Notes: generated from the letters alone by a model not told the origin. 64,000 nt of DNA from Sulfitobacter noctilucicola (GCF_000622385.1 NZ_JASD01000008.1:558001-622000), one strand, 5' to 3'; counted from the first letter of the stretch, positions 8,466 to 17,843 are shown. Numbers and translations are program-made.

Positions 8466-10580
8466 GTGATTAAAACAATCGCAGATGCGCTTGCCGCACA
8501 AGGCTATGAAACATTGACCGCCGTTCAGGAGGCAGTGACCGATCCCGAATTGACGGATCAGGACCTGCTTGTCTCGGCGCAGACCGGTTCGGGCAAGACA
8601 GTTGCATTCGGCCTTGCTATCGCACCGACACTTCTTGGAACAGACGAACGTTTCGGACCCGCCTCTTCGCCCCTCGCGCTGGTCATCGCACCCACACGTG
8701 AGCTGGCCATGCAGGTCGCCCGCGAGCTGAGCTGGCTTTATGCACAGGCCGGTGCTGTCGTGACCACCTGCGTAGGCGGCATGGACCAGCGGACCGAGCG
8801 CCGCGCACTGGATCGTGGCGCACATATTGTCGTGGCTACCCCCGGGCGGCTTTGCGATCACATCAAACGCAGCAACATCGACCTGAGCGAACTGCGCGCA
8901 GTGATCCTCGACGAAGCGGACGAAATGCTGGACATGGGGTTCCGCGAAGAGCTGGAATTCATCCTTGATGAAGCGCCCGAAGATCGCCGGACCCTCTTGT
9001 TCTCTGCCACCGTGCCTGCCGCGATTGCCAAGCTTGCCAAGTCTTACCAGCGTGATGCCCAGCGTATCGCCACCGTTGGCGAAGCCAAGCAACATGCTGA
9101 TATCGAATACCGTGCGCTGAATGTGCATCCGCGTGATACAGAGAACGCCATTATCAACGTGCTGCGGTTCTATGAAGCCAAGAACGCCATCGTATTCTGC
9201 AACACACGTGCCGCTGTCGCGCGTCTGACCACCAAATTCACCAACCGCGGTTTTTCTGTTGTTGCCCTGTCGGGCGAGTTGAGCCAGCAGGAACGTACCA
9301 ACGCACTGCAAGCCCTGCGCGATGGTCGCGCCCGCGTATGTATCGCCACCGATGTGGCCGCACGCGGTATCGACCTGCCAAACCTCGAGCTGGTGATCCA
9401 CGCCGATCTGCCATCAAATGCCGACACATTGCTGCACCGTTCCGGCCGTACAGGTCGTGCCGGTCGTAAAGGCGTGTCCGCCCTGATCGTGCCACCCAAG
9501 ATGAAGACCAAGGCAAACCGCCTGCTGGGCTGGGCCAAATTGAGCGCCACATGGGATGCTGCGCCTTCGGCAACCGAAGTTATGGCCGCAGATGAAGCGC
9601 GCCTGCTGTCCGATCCGGCATGGTCCAATCCGGCCCCTGAAGATGCAGCAGGCTTTGTGGCCTCCCTGACCGAAAAATTCACGCCAGAGCAGTTGGCGAC
9701 CGCGTTTGTCAATCTCTACCGCGCGCGCGCGTCTGCTCCGGAAGATCTGACGGATCCCGGTTCCAAGGACGAGCGTCCGCGCCCAAGCTTCGGGCCGTCG
9801 GTCTGGTTCTCCGTCTCGACAGGCCGCAACGATGGTGCCGAACCGCGCACCCTGTTGCCGATGGTTTGCAACAAAGGCGACCTGACCAAGGACGACGTAG
9901 GCGCTATTCGAGTGCAGCAAGATCACAGCTTTGTCGAAATCCTTGCCTCTTCGGCAGACAAGTTCATGAACGCGCTGGGCCCTGACAGAGTGATTGAGGA
10001 CGACACAATCGTGACCCGTCTGGACAAGGCACCCGATTTGCCACGCGGACCAAAACCAGGCGGCAACCGTGGGCCCAAACCCGGCGGCAAACCGCACCGC
10101 AGGCCGGCCTATGATCCTGATGCACCATCCGCTCCGGCAAGGTCGCGCCCTGCGCGGACCGAATCGCCCGCTGCCGAGGCACGCTTTGAAAAGCCCAAGT
10201 CGGACAAACCAAAATTCGACAAGCCAAAGCACAAGCATGCCGACAAACCCAAAGGGGAACGCCCTCCGAAGTCCCACAAAACCGAGCGGTCTCCGATGAA
10301 GCCCGGCGCAAAACCGAAACCGAAATCCAATGGTGAGGAAGGCGGGCGACCGAAGTCAAAGGCTGTTTGGAAGAAGGACGGACCTAAGGCAGACGCACCG
10401 CGGGCGGGTAAAGATGGCAAGCCCAAAGGCGGTAAACCGTTCAAATCACGTGAGGAAAACTCAGGTGGGGCCAAGACCTACAAGCGCGCGGGCGACCCTT
10501 CAAAGCGCTTTACGCCCCCAAACAAGATCGGCAAGCCAAAGAATAAAGGTGGTGCCACCACGCCACGGCGCGACAAGTAA
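8466..10580 (+). CDS. DEAD-box ATP-dependent RNA helicase with DbpA-type RNA-binding domain and basic tail
   Basis: 704 residues from a GTG start with CAGGACG upstream. Helicase core: AQTGSGKT (motif I, 38-45), DEAD within ILDEADEMLDMGF (motif II), SAT (motif III) and HRSGRTGRAGRKG (motif VI). A C-terminal DbpA-like RNA-binding fold follows (roughly 430-510, around PMVCNKGDLTKDDVGAIRV). The last ~190 residues are low-complexity, rich in Lys, Pro, Gly and Arg with repeated KPK and DKPK units, probably a disordered RNA-binding tail. Such proteins unwind RNA in ribosome assembly or cold adaptation; the closest named relatives are DeaD/DbpA, but I do not assign one. It ends at a strong terminator shared with tauC. 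Confidence 0.93.
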   Translation: MIKTIADALAAQGYETLTAVQEAVTDPELTDQDLLVSAQTGSGKTVAFGLAIAPTLLGTDERFGPASSPLALVIAPTRELAMQVARELSWLYAQAGAVVTTCVGGMDQRTERRALDRGAHIVVATPGRLCDHIKRSNIDLSELRAVILDEADEMLDMGFREELEFILDEAPEDRRTLLFSATVPAAIAKLAKSYQRDAQRIATVGEAKQHADIEYRALNVHPRDTENAIINVLRFYEAKNAIVFCNTRAAVARLTTKFTNRGFSVVALSGELSQQERTNALQALRDGRARVCIATDVAARGIDLPNLELVIHADLPSNADTLLHRSGRTGRAGRKGVSALIVPPKMKTKANRLLGWAKLSATWDAAPSATEVMAADEARLLSDPAWSNPAPEDAAGFVASLTEKFTPEQLATAFVNLYRARASAPEDLTDPGSKDERPRPSFGPSVWFSVSTGRNDGAEPRTLLPMVCNKGDLTKDDVGAIRVQQDHSFVEILASSADKFMNALGPDRVIEDDTIVTRLDKAPDLPRGPKPGGNRGPKPGGKPHRRPAYDPDAPSAPARSRPARTESPAAEARFEKPKSDKPKFDKPKHKHADKPKGERPPKSHKTERSPMKPGAKPKPKSNGEEGGRPKSKAVWKKDGPKADAPRAGKDGKPKGGKPFKSREENSGGAKTYKRAGDPSKRFTPPNKIGKPKNKGGATTPRRDK

Positions 10581-10602
10581 GAAGACGTTCACAGTCATGA
10601 AG

Positions 10603-10638
10603 AAAGAACGCCGGGATATTATCCCGGCGTTCTTTTTT
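10603..10638 (+). terminator. bidirectional rho-independent terminator between the helicase gene and tauC
   Basis: A perfect 15-bp stem (10603-10617 with 10621-10635), a 3-nt loop and a following T-run on the plus strand. The A-run at the other side makes it usable in both directions for these convergent genes. Confidence 0.9.
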
Positions 10639-10681
10639 ATGCGGGGTAAAACCCCAAGGTCTGAGCCCCAAAGGCTGATGA

Positions 10682-11950
10682 CTACCCTTTACCCTTCCAA
10701 GGCACGAGGAACTTCTCCGCCGCCCGCATCAGCATATCGATACCAAAGCCGATTACACCGATCAGAATGATACCCATAATTACGATGTCGGTATTCTGGA
10801 ACTTCGATGCGGTCATGATCATCATACCGGCACCCTGTTCCGCCGCGACAAGCTCTGCCGCAACCACTGTGCCCCAACAAACACCCATCGCCACACGCGC
10901 ACCGGTGAAAATCTCGGGCAGCGAGTTGGGAATGATTACGTAGCGCATGATCTGCCATTTGCTTGCACCCAAAGAATAGGCCGCATGCACCTTGGAGATT
11001 TTGACGCCGGACACACCAGAACGCGCAGCAATCGCCATGATCCAAAGCGCCGCAAGGAACAGCAGGATAATCTTACCCGCCTCTCCGATACCGGCCCAGA
11101 TGATCACCAAGGGGATCAATGCCAGCGGCGGCACAGGACGCATAAACTCAACAATCGGGTCAAACCAACCCCGGAACCAATTGCTCAATCCCATCGCATA
11201 TCCCAGCGGGATGCCAACGATTGCACCCAAAAGGAAACCGACAACGACTCGGAACAACGAGAATCCCAGATGCTCAAGCAGCGTGAAATTCCGGAAACCC
11301 TCGGATGCAATTTGCAACGTACGCGTCCAGACTTCCTCCGGTGCGGGCAGGTAAAGCGGCTCCATCTGCCAGCCCTTTCGGGGGGCAAAGTTTGGCGTGC
11401 CTTTGTCCGATAGTGTGACTGTTCCGTCTGCAGTCTGCACGCTTTGGCCCGGCGCAATCTTCTTGCCATCAATGGCGATAACCTTTGCGCCATCCTTTTT
11501 GGTGATATCATCATTTCTGTCGACATTCACCAAGCCGGTGCGCCACTGCGCGATTGCCACGGAATCGTTTTTGGCAAATCCATCACCGGCTTCAACTTCG
11601 GGCGCATCCTGAGGCTGCCCGCGCGGATGTACCAGCACCGTTACTGTTGCATCGTCGGGCCCCTGCCCTTCGGCCTGCGCTGTGTAGGTAAAGCTGGTCG
11701 TGCCCTCAAATGGTCCAGGTGCATGCAGGAACTCCGGCAGCAATTTGGAACCGGTAAAGACGCCCCACATCAGGAAAATAGTCAGGATCGAAATAATTCC
11801 CGCGGCACGATTGGGGCGAACGGCACTTTCATCGCCGAAAGTCACGGTTTTGAGCGACGTGTAATCGCGGGTGCCAGCACCCTGTACCACCTTCGTAACA
11901 AGGAAGAACGCGACAACAAAGATCGCGATATACATCAGCAGAGGGATCAT
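10682..11950 (-). CDS. tauC: taurine ABC transporter permease TauC (long form)
   Basis: 422 residues, about 150 longer than E. coli TauC. The N-terminus has a first membrane helix (LLMYIAIFVVAFFLV), a second near residue 50-68, then a ~140-residue hydrophilic, probably periplasmic insert (roughly 70-215). The conserved BPD_transp_1 permease follows, with an EAA-type loop at HAAYSLGASKWQIMRYVIIP. It forms the membrane channel for TauA-delivered taurine, powered by TauB. The gene overlaps tauB by 4 nt (ATGA), so the two are translationally coupled. Long TauC forms are familiar from Rhodobacteraceae; the function of the insert is unknown to me. Confidence 0.88.
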   Translation of the reverse strand: MIPLLMYIAIFVVAFFLVTKVVQGAGTRDYTSLKTVTFGDESAVRPNRAAGIISILTIFLMWGVFTGSKLLPEFLHAPGPFEGTTSFTYTAQAEGQGPDDATVTVLVHPRGQPQDAPEVEAGDGFAKNDSVAIAQWRTGLVNVDRNDDITKKDGAKVIAIDGKKIAPGQSVQTADGTVTLSDKGTPNFAPRKGWQMEPLYLPAPEEVWTRTLQIASEGFRNFTLLEHLGFSLFRVVVGFLLGAIVGIPLGYAMGLSNWFRGWFDPIVEFMRPVPPLALIPLVIIWAGIGEAGKIILLFLAALWIMAIAARSGVSGVKISKVHAAYSLGASKWQIMRYVIIPNSLPEIFTGARVAMGVCWGTVVAAELVAAEQGAGMMIMTASKFQNTDIVIMGIILIGVIGFGIDMLMRAAEKFLVPWKGKG

Positions 11951-12765
11951 GCCGCATCCTCCTTGGTGCCCATAATCTCTTCTTCCATATCCCAGATCAT
12001 GTTGAGGATTTCCTCACGGCGCGGCCCGAATTCTGGATGCTTTTTGACCTCACGAAGGTCCGCCCCTACGCCCAGTTCGGCAAAGGGCAGGTGGTATTCT
12101 TTGTGAATGCGGCCCGGTCGCGGGGCCATCACGATCAGACGTTCACCCAGCAGCAGCGCTTCCTCTACAGAGTGGGTAATCAGAATGATCGTCTTACCTG
12201 TCTCTTTCCAGAGTTTGAGCACGAGGCTTTGCATCTTTTCGCGGGTCAACGCGTCAAGCGCGCCCAGCGGTTCATCCATCAAGATGACATCCGGGTCATT
12301 TGCCAGACAGCGGGCAAGTGCTACACGCTGCTGCATCCCGCCGGACAATTCATAGACGGCTTTCTCTTTGAAATCCTGCAATCCCACCACATCAAGCAGG
12401 TGATCGACGATCTCTTTCTTGTTGTTCTTCGGCATGCCCTTCATTGACGGGCCAAAACCTACATTCTCGCGGACGCTCATCCATTCGAACAGCGCGCCTT
12501 GCTGGAACACCATACCGCGTTCGGCATCCGGTCCGGTGATTGTGTGCCCATTCAGCGTCATCACACCGGACGTCGGCGCCAGAAAGCCAGCCACGATGTT
12601 CAGCAACGTAGTCTTGCCACAGCCCGATGGCCCCAGCACGCTTAGCAATTCGCCTGCTTTCAGATCAATCGACACATCCTGCAACGCTTGGACCGCACCG
12701 CCGTCTGGCAGATCGAAACGCATGGAAAGTTTATCAATGGAGAGTCCGGTCATATTTTCCGCCAT
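11947..12765 (-). CDS. tauB: taurine ABC transporter ATP-binding protein TauB
   Basis: 272 residues with a complete ABC ATPase set: Walker A GPSGCGKTT, the signature LSGGMQQRVALARC, Walker B VILMDEP, and the His switch in ILITHSVEEAL. It belongs to the nitrate/sulfonate/taurine importer subfamily (NrtD/SsuB/TauB). ATP hydrolysis drives taurine import through TauC. The substrate is inferred from position between tauA and tauC and from the surrounding taurine pathway. The start is preceded by a GGGGCGGG stretch; 96 bp with a stable hairpin separate it from tauA. Confidence 0.9.
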   Translation of the reverse strand: MAENMTGLSIDKLSMRFDLPDGGAVQALQDVSIDLKAGELLSVLGPSGCGKTTLLNIVAGFLAPTSGVMTLNGHTITGPDAERGMVFQQGALFEWMSVRENVGFGPSMKGMPKNNKKEIVDHLLDVVGLQDFKEKAVYELSGGMQQRVALARCLANDPDVILMDEPLGALDALTREKMQSLVLKLWKETGKTIILITHSVEEALLLGERLIVMAPRPGRIHKEYHLPFAELGVGADLREVKKHPEFGPRREEILNMIWDMEEEIMGTKEDAA

Positions 12766-12827
12766 CCCGCCCCTGTCAGGGTCATAAGGGCAGGGTTTTC
12801 CCCGCCTCTGGTCATCATTGTAGTGAT

Positions 12828-12852
12828 GGCGCGGCCCTTATCAGGCCGCGCC
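12828..12852 (-). other. intercistronic hairpin between tauA and tauB
   Basis: GGCGCGGCC (12828-12836) and GGCCGCGCC (12844-12852) form a perfect 9-bp GC stem with a 7-nt loop, just after the tauA stop. No T-run follows in the tauA direction, so it is not a full terminator. Such hairpins often protect the abundant binding-protein part of an importer mRNA from 3' decay. Confidence 0.6.
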
Positions 12853-12861
12853 ACAGTCGTC

Positions 12862-13863
12862 TTACATGCCTTTGGCAGCTTCAAGCGGGCCTGTGTTCAC
12901 AGTCCCCTCATAGCTGTCGAGAGCAGAATCGATGGAACCCGATTCAACAAACACGTCCGCCACACCCTTCATGAAGGGGGCTGCGTTGCCACCAAACCAT
13001 GCGGATGAAAGCTGCTCTTCGATTGTTGGGAATACAAAACCGGAGATAGATGCGCCCGCCGCTTCGACGTCCATACCGGACTGCTCTGCAATCACGGCGA
13101 GCATTTCGTCGCTCTTGTTAGCGGCCCACTCGGCGTTGGCATCTGCCGTTACCTTTACGAACTTGGCAACCGTGTCGCCGTTCTCGGCAATATAGGACGC
13201 AGGTGCGGATGTGACGTCAAACACCAAGATACCCAGTTCTTGCTTTTCAGCACCGGTCAGCAGGATGTTACCGTATTCTTTCATCCGGCTCAGACCACCG
13301 CCCCAACCGCAGGCGAAATCAACAGCGCCTTGTGACAGCGCAGCCGCCCCTTCTGGTGGCGCCATGTCAACGATCTGAAGCGAGGCCAGATCAACACCGA
13401 AGTGATCCATTTGACGCAGGAAGCCGTAGTGCGCCGCCGTACCCAATGGCACGGCAACCTTCTTGCCTGCCAGTTCACCGGCAGAATCTTTGTCGATCTC
13501 AAGCTCGGAGCGAACAACGCAATTGTCGTTGTCGGAATAAGACACGGCTACATCAACGATCTGAAGGTCCTGGCCACCTGACGTTGCCACAACGAACGGT
13601 GGGACACCCTGTGAAACGGAGAGCTGCACGTCGCCCGATGCCATCGCCGCGGACATTGCTGTACCCGTTTCGAAGGAAACCCAGTTCACTTTCATGCCCA
13701 GCGCTTCGTCATAAGAACCGTCAGCTTTGGCTGCGAGGAATGGCATTGGCCACTCAAGGAAATATCCTACGGTAATTTCGCCGTGGCCGTCTGCAAAAGC
13801 AGCCTGACCTGTCATCGCCATCACAGCAGCGGCAACAAATCCTGTTGTTGTCTTCTTGATCAT
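12862..13863 (-). CDS. tauA: taurine ABC transporter substrate-binding protein TauA
   Basis: 333 residues from MIKKTTTGF, chosen because GGGAG stands just upstream and the protein then begins with a proper signal peptide (hydrophobic AAAVMAMTGQAAFADG, cleavage probably after AFA). The mature protein is an NMT1/SsuA-like periplasmic binding protein (VGYFLEWPMPFLAAK, WVSFETGTAMSAAMASGDVQ). It captures taurine in the periplasm and delivers it to TauC/TauB. First gene of tauABC. A CTGG-type repeat pair lies 258 nt upstream and may bind TauR; the rest of the upstream 330 bp shows no gene. Confidence 0.9.
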   Translation of the reverse strand: MIKKTTTGFVAAAVMAMTGQAAFADGHGEITVGYFLEWPMPFLAAKADGSYDEALGMKVNWVSFETGTAMSAAMASGDVQLSVSQGVPPFVVATSGGQDLQIVDVAVSYSDNDNCVVRSELEIDKDSAGELAGKKVAVPLGTAAHYGFLRQMDHFGVDLASLQIVDMAPPEGAAALSQGAVDFACGWGGGLSRMKEYGNILLTGAEKQELGILVFDVTSAPASYIAENGDTVAKFVKVTADANAEWAANKSDEMLAVIAEQSGMDVEAAGASISGFVFPTIEEQLSSAWFGGNAAPFMKGVADVFVESGSIDSALDSYEGTVNTGPLEAAKGM

Positions 13864-14121
13864 TGTGTTCTCCCTTTGATCATGTATCGGCCCTTTTTGC
13901 GGGACGCTATTTTTAGGGTCTGGCATTCGGCCAGGTGCAAAACTGATACGTCGAATCTCAATATCAACGCCCTCACGACAGACATCCGCATTCACCATGT
14001 CGCGTCTGAGATAATAGAGCAACCATTTCCGCCCCAATTTGGAGGAAGTCGGAAGCTGTGGCACTCATTACAAGCACGATGACATACGATGATCAAAACA
14101 GTTGCTTCTGACCATTAAATA
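13864..14121. other. gene-free leader region upstream of tauA
   Basis: Apart from the tauA ribosome binding site next to the start codon I see no coding frame with a credible product and no clear terminator here. It presumably carries the tauA promoter and leader; I could not place -35/-10 elements with confidence. Confidence 0.4.
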
Positions 14122-14153
14122 AACTGCCACTTGGTCTGCCTGCATGAGTCCAG
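14122..14153 (-). promoter_or_regulatory. candidate TauR operator upstream of tauA
   Basis: On the minus strand, CTGGACTCA begins at 14153 and the weaker half-site GTGGCAGTT begins at 14130, a period of 23 bp and the same orientation as tauA. This matches the spacing of the xsc and tpa repeats; the second half-site is degenerate. Confidence 0.5.
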
Positions 14154-14193
14154 TTTAGCCGTAAAAGCGGAAAACCGGCTGCAAACCGGAGCG

Positions 14194-15978
14194 CTAGCCG
14201 ATGAAGCTGGCGAACGGATCATCGACCACCCCGACAAGCTGGAACAGGAATTCGCCACTTTGCGCATCCAGGGCGTCAGCATAAAGGTCGTCGGTCATAG
14301 ACTTAGCTGCCAGTACGCTTTGAGAAGTGCCATCAAACTGAGCCATCACCTCTGCTGCGTTCTGAGCATCAGACAGCCCTTTGATACCCGCGTAATAAAG
14401 ACCGATGTCCGCCTTGATCGCGAGATACTGCTGGTCTGCGGTTATGCCGTTTCCGGATCCCGTTGATGCTTTGGCTCCGTTGATGAGAGCAAGAATGAAG
14501 ATCGGCGGCGTAATTTCAGAATTGTTCTCAAGCTCATTAACCCAATAAGACAGCCCTTCGGGTCGCGCCTCGCGGCCCAGCACATTTACAAAGGCCGCTT
14601 TTACAAATCCGGTCACATCGTTAAGCGAGCCGTCCGCGCGGAAAAGCTCGGCATAAGTACGCTGCGTTTCCGGCTGCACGAAAAAGCTCGCCGCCATTTC
14701 GGGTAGTGAATAGCCTTTGGAAAGTTCAGTCGCCCAGTAGTTAAAGCCCGTCGATGCGGGAGCGCGGTTGAAGTAGGCGATATAAAGCTCGATCACACTA
14801 TCAAGTTGCGCCTGTGTCAGAGTGCTCGCGCCGTTGAACCTGGCCAATTCAAATGCATCTTCCGCGCCGCCGAACTCAAGGGCCTCAATACTAATCAAGG
14901 TGTCGGTGCCATCACGGTCAGCACGGCGATCTGCCAATGTAGTGCCCTGCGCACTTAGCTTGAGCGTGTAGCTGTCTTTGTCACCCGAATAGCGGGCCGT
15001 ATCAAAGCCAGCGCGCCCATCGATACGGTCATTCCCTTTGCCGCCAGTGAAAGCATTTCCAACCACATTTCCGCCAAGGCGATCATGCCCCGCGCCACCA
15101 AAGGCATTTTCGATCTCAACACCGTACGCAATCGTATAGCCACCGTCAGCAATTGTTCCGTCGGCGATATCAATGAAAGACAGATACCCACCACCGTCCG
15201 GCACGTCTTCGAGCGTGGCTGCCCGTAGGTCGATGTAGACCTTATCGATCGCGCGCGAGAAATCGATCGTGTCTGTGCCGCCATTATCCCAGATTGTAAT
15301 CAATTCCCCCGCGCGGCCGGTGTAGGTCGTGTTGCCCAGACCGGTAGAGGTGTTAGCCCCGTACAAGAGTTGCAGCGCTGCGATGTCTACCGCGCCAAAA
15401 CTGTAGGGTTCACCGTATATATCAAGCTCGGGATAGGTCGCAGTGTATCCCGGTATATAGGACATCCGGGTGGCCAGTTCGGAATTCACATCATGGGCGC
15501 CAAAATCGTAGGGCGATACAACGCCCGGTAACCGCGCGTCGCCGTCAAAGGGATGGCTCAACCCCAGGGCATGGCCGATCTCGTGTATAACTGTAACGTT
15601 GTCATATCCGTATGAAATCGGAAAAATGTAGTCAGTCGGCAATACGATCAATGACTGCCCGACGCCCGTCGGCTCGGCAAAACCTGTCGCCCCACCGGCC
15701 AGCGTCGACACCTGCCAAAACTCGATCGTCGAAGAACCGAAAGATCGTTCGTCAAACTCAAGATCGACAATAGTTTCGATATAGTCGAACGTATCACGCA
15801 CCACATTCTTTTCGGCATTGGTCCAGTCGATTGTCCGGCTGTTCCCACCGGTAAATTCTCTTGTGTCGATAATCGAGCCAGCACGCTCGAACGAAAAGGT
15901 CACCGTTGAGCCGACAACTGGATCACTAAGGCTATAGGGAGATAGGGCGCGCACCAACGGGGAGTTAGCGGGGATCAT
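14194..15978 (-). CDS. secreted M10 (serralysin-type) metalloprotease with RTX-like and DUF4214 regions
   Basis: 594 residues from MIPANSPLV, the ATG preceded by AAGGAAG (an upstream TTG lacks this). The zinc motif HEIGHALGLSH gives H132, E133, H136 and H142, with a Met-turn RMSYIPG around 171-177, the metzincin M10 arrangement. A glycine-aspartate segment (GGAGHDRLGG, GGKGNDRIDG) follows near 300-325 like RTX calcium-binding repeats, then two DUF4214-like helical units (YIAYFNRAPASTGFNYW, FVNVLGREARPEGLSYW). There is no N-terminal signal peptide; proteins of this build normally leave through type I secretion using a C-terminal signal. It sits between tauA and tpa, an odd place, with no dedicated exporter adjacent. 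Confidence 0.85.
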   Translation of the reverse strand: MIPANSPLVRALSPYSLSDPVVGSTVTFSFERAGSIIDTREFTGGNSRTIDWTNAEKNVVRDTFDYIETIVDLEFDERSFGSSTIEFWQVSTLAGGATGFAEPTGVGQSLIVLPTDYIFPISYGYDNVTVIHEIGHALGLSHPFDGDARLPGVVSPYDFGAHDVNSELATRMSYIPGYTATYPELDIYGEPYSFGAVDIAALQLLYGANTSTGLGNTTYTGRAGELITIWDNGGTDTIDFSRAIDKVYIDLRAATLEDVPDGGGYLSFIDIADGTIADGGYTIAYGVEIENAFGGAGHDRLGGNVVGNAFTGGKGNDRIDGRAGFDTARYSGDKDSYTLKLSAQGTTLADRRADRDGTDTLISIEALEFGGAEDAFELARFNGASTLTQAQLDSVIELYIAYFNRAPASTGFNYWATELSKGYSLPEMAASFFVQPETQRTYAELFRADGSLNDVTGFVKAAFVNVLGREARPEGLSYWVNELENNSEITPPIFILALINGAKASTGSGNGITADQQYLAIKADIGLYYAGIKGLSDAQNAAEVMAQFDGTSQSVLAAKSMTDDLYADALDAQSGEFLFQLVGVVDDPFASFIG

Positions 15979-16273
15979 GTCGTCTTCCTTTGCAAACGCG
16001 ACGGCGAACAAAACTGCCCACTCATCTGCTCAATCTTTAAACCAGTTTACTGAAGTTGCGCTTCCGAAACCCCGCTATCACGGCCATTTGAAAGGGCCGT
16101 CTTTTCAAGAATAACCGCAGTGCTTCACGCAACGCCAGCCAGATAGTCCTTTCACCCGAAACCGGCGTTTCAATGGCCATCGGTTAAAAATGAAGCGAAC
16201 TGGTACAGCAATTTAATTTTCGATCTGTCCCGCCAACACGTAACTGCCCGAGAACATTAGACAGCTCTGAAAT
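15979..16273. other. intergenic region between the protease gene and tpa
   Basis: No credible gene. It holds the protease ribosome binding site, a stem ACGGCC/GGCCGT at 16080-16100 followed by CTTTTC on the plus strand (no gene ends there), and otherwise AT-richer sequence than its neighbours. The downstream part, described separately, carries the repeat pair in front of tpa. Confidence 0.4.
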
Positions 16274-16305
16274 CTGGCGATACGCTTAGACGAACTCTGG
16301 CCCTA
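16274..16305 (+). promoter_or_regulatory. candidate TauR operator upstream of tpa
   Basis: CTGGCGATA at 16274 and CTGGCCCTA at 16297 form a direct repeat with a 23-bp period, 89 nt before the tpa ATG. The second half-site is identical to both halves of the xsc repeat. Confidence 0.65.
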
Positions 16306-16394
16306 CTTGATTCTTCAAATGTCCAGCAGTGGTGATGGTACATCCTGTATCCCAAACGCGATTTCGCGCATTCAACCTATGGAAAGGTCTGACA

Positions 16395-17786
16395 ATGGAC
16401 GGCAATTTCAACGAAAATGACATCTCTCGCGTTGTCGAGGCTGACCGCGCGCACATCTGGCACCACCTGAGCCAGCATAAACAGTATGAAACCGTCGACC
16501 CCCGCATCATTGTGGAAGGCAAGGGCATGCGCGTCTGGGATCAAAAGGGAAAAGAACATATCGATGCTGTTTCCGGTGGCGTCTGGACGGTCAACGTGGG
16601 CTACGGCCGCGAACGTATCGCCGATGCCGTGCGCGACCAGCTGGTCAAGCTCAACTTCTTTGCAGGCTCCGCAGGGTCCATCCCCGGTTCCAACTTCGCC
16701 GAAATGCTGATCGACAAGATGCCCGGCATGTCCCGCGTCTATTACGCCTCCTCCGGTTCCGAAGCGAACGAGAAGGGCTTCAAGATGGTCCGCCAGATCG
16801 CGCACAAGCGTTATGGTGGCAAAAAGCACAAGATCCTTTACCGCGACCGCGACTACCACGGCGGCACCATCGGCACGATGGCCGCAGGCGGGCAAGACGA
16901 GCGCAATGCGCAATACGGTCCCTTCCCCGAAGGCTTCATCCGCGTCCCCCACTGCCTTGAGTACCGCAAGCATGAGCAGGACGGCGCACCAGTTGAAAAC
17001 TACGGCGTTTGGGCGGCCGACCAGATCGAAGCGGTCATCCTGCGGGAAGGCCCCGATACAGTAGGCGCACTTTGCCTTGAGCCCGTCACCGCAGGCGGCG
17101 GCGTCATCACGCCCCCCGATGGCTACTGGGGCCGCGTGCAGGAAATCTGCAAAAAGTACGACATTCTGCTTCACATCGATGAGGTCGTCTGTGGCGTGGG
17201 CCGCACCGGGACGTGGTTCGGGTATCAGCAATACGGCGTGAAACCTGACATGGTGACGATGGCCAAAGGGGTCGCATCTGGTTACGCGGCCATCTCTTGT
17301 CTGGTGACCACCGAAGAGGTGTTCAATATGTTCAAGGAAGACACCGCAGATCACATGAGCTACTTCCGCGACATTTCGACATTCGGCGGTTGCACTGCTG
17401 GCCCAGCCGCCGGCATCGAGAACATGCGCATCATCGAAGAAGAGAACCTGCTGCAAAATACCACCGATATGGGGCACTACATGCTCGACCAGTTGAACGC
17501 ACTGGCCGATAAACACGCCGTTATCGGTCAGGTACGCGGCAAGGGTCTATTCCTTGGGGCGGAACTGGTTGCGGACCGTGATACACGTGATCCAGTCGCA
17601 GAAGCACTGGTCGGTCAGGTTGTCGGCGACTGCATGGCGCAAGGTACAATCATTGGTGCCACCAACCGTTCGCTGCCGGGCAAGAACAACACGCTGTGTT
17701 TCTCTCCTGCGTTGATCGCGACGAAAGATGACATCGACCAGATCGTTGCCTCTGTTGATGGGGCACTGGGCCGCGTGTTCGGCTAA
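16395..17786 (+). CDS. tpa: taurine:pyruvate aminotransferase Tpa
   Basis: 463 residues from MDGNFNENDI, with GGAAAGG upstream. A class III (omega) aminotransferase: PLP site with D262 in HIDEVVCGVGRTG and the Schiff-base lysine K291 in VTMAKGVASGY; SSGSEANE near 119-126 binds phosphate. Tpa moves the amino group of taurine to pyruvate, giving sulfoacetaldehyde and alanine, the first step of the pathway completed by Xsc. Identity rests on strong resemblance to Rhodobacteraceae Tpa plus context (tauABC, tauR, xsc). It is monocistronic, bracketed by a repeat-containing promoter region and a strong terminator. Confidence 0.93.
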   Translation: MDGNFNENDISRVVEADRAHIWHHLSQHKQYETVDPRIIVEGKGMRVWDQKGKEHIDAVSGGVWTVNVGYGRERIADAVRDQLVKLNFFAGSAGSIPGSNFAEMLIDKMPGMSRVYYASSGSEANEKGFKMVRQIAHKRYGGKKHKILYRDRDYHGGTIGTMAAGGQDERNAQYGPFPEGFIRVPHCLEYRKHEQDGAPVENYGVWAADQIEAVILREGPDTVGALCLEPVTAGGGVITPPDGYWGRVQEICKKYDILLHIDEVVCGVGRTGTWFGYQQYGVKPDMVTMAKGVASGYAAISCLVTTEEVFNMFKEDTADHMSYFRDISTFGGCTAGPAAGIENMRIIEEENLLQNTTDMGHYMLDQLNALADKHAVIGQVRGKGLFLGAELVADRDTRDPVAEALVGQVVGDCMAQGTIIGATNRSLPGKNNTLCFSPALIATKDDIDQIVASVDGALGRVFG

Positions 17787-17808
17787 CAAAGCCATAACGA
17801 TGATTTAG

Positions 17809-17843
17809 AAAAACCGCTGGCCTTCAGGCTGGCGGTTTTTTTT
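17809..17843 (+). terminator. rho-independent terminator of tpa
   Basis: AAAAACCGC at 17809-17817 pairs with GCGGTTTTT, extended by a GC/GU inner stem around a TTCA loop and followed by an unbroken T-run of eight. Confidence 0.9.

Noticed and set aside
8211..9401. Minus-strand open frame of 396 codons over the helicase gene
   Set aside because: Lies opposite the strongly conserved helicase motifs and runs through the marR promoter palindromes; composition untypical.
16080..16106. Hairpin with CTTTTC upstream of tpa as a terminator
   Set aside because: No plus-strand gene ends before it and the minus-strand protease starts beyond it; stem is only 6 bp.
16377..17516. Minus-strand open frame of 379 codons opposite tpa
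   Set aside because: Mirror frame of the aminotransferase gene; no domain, no start signal.
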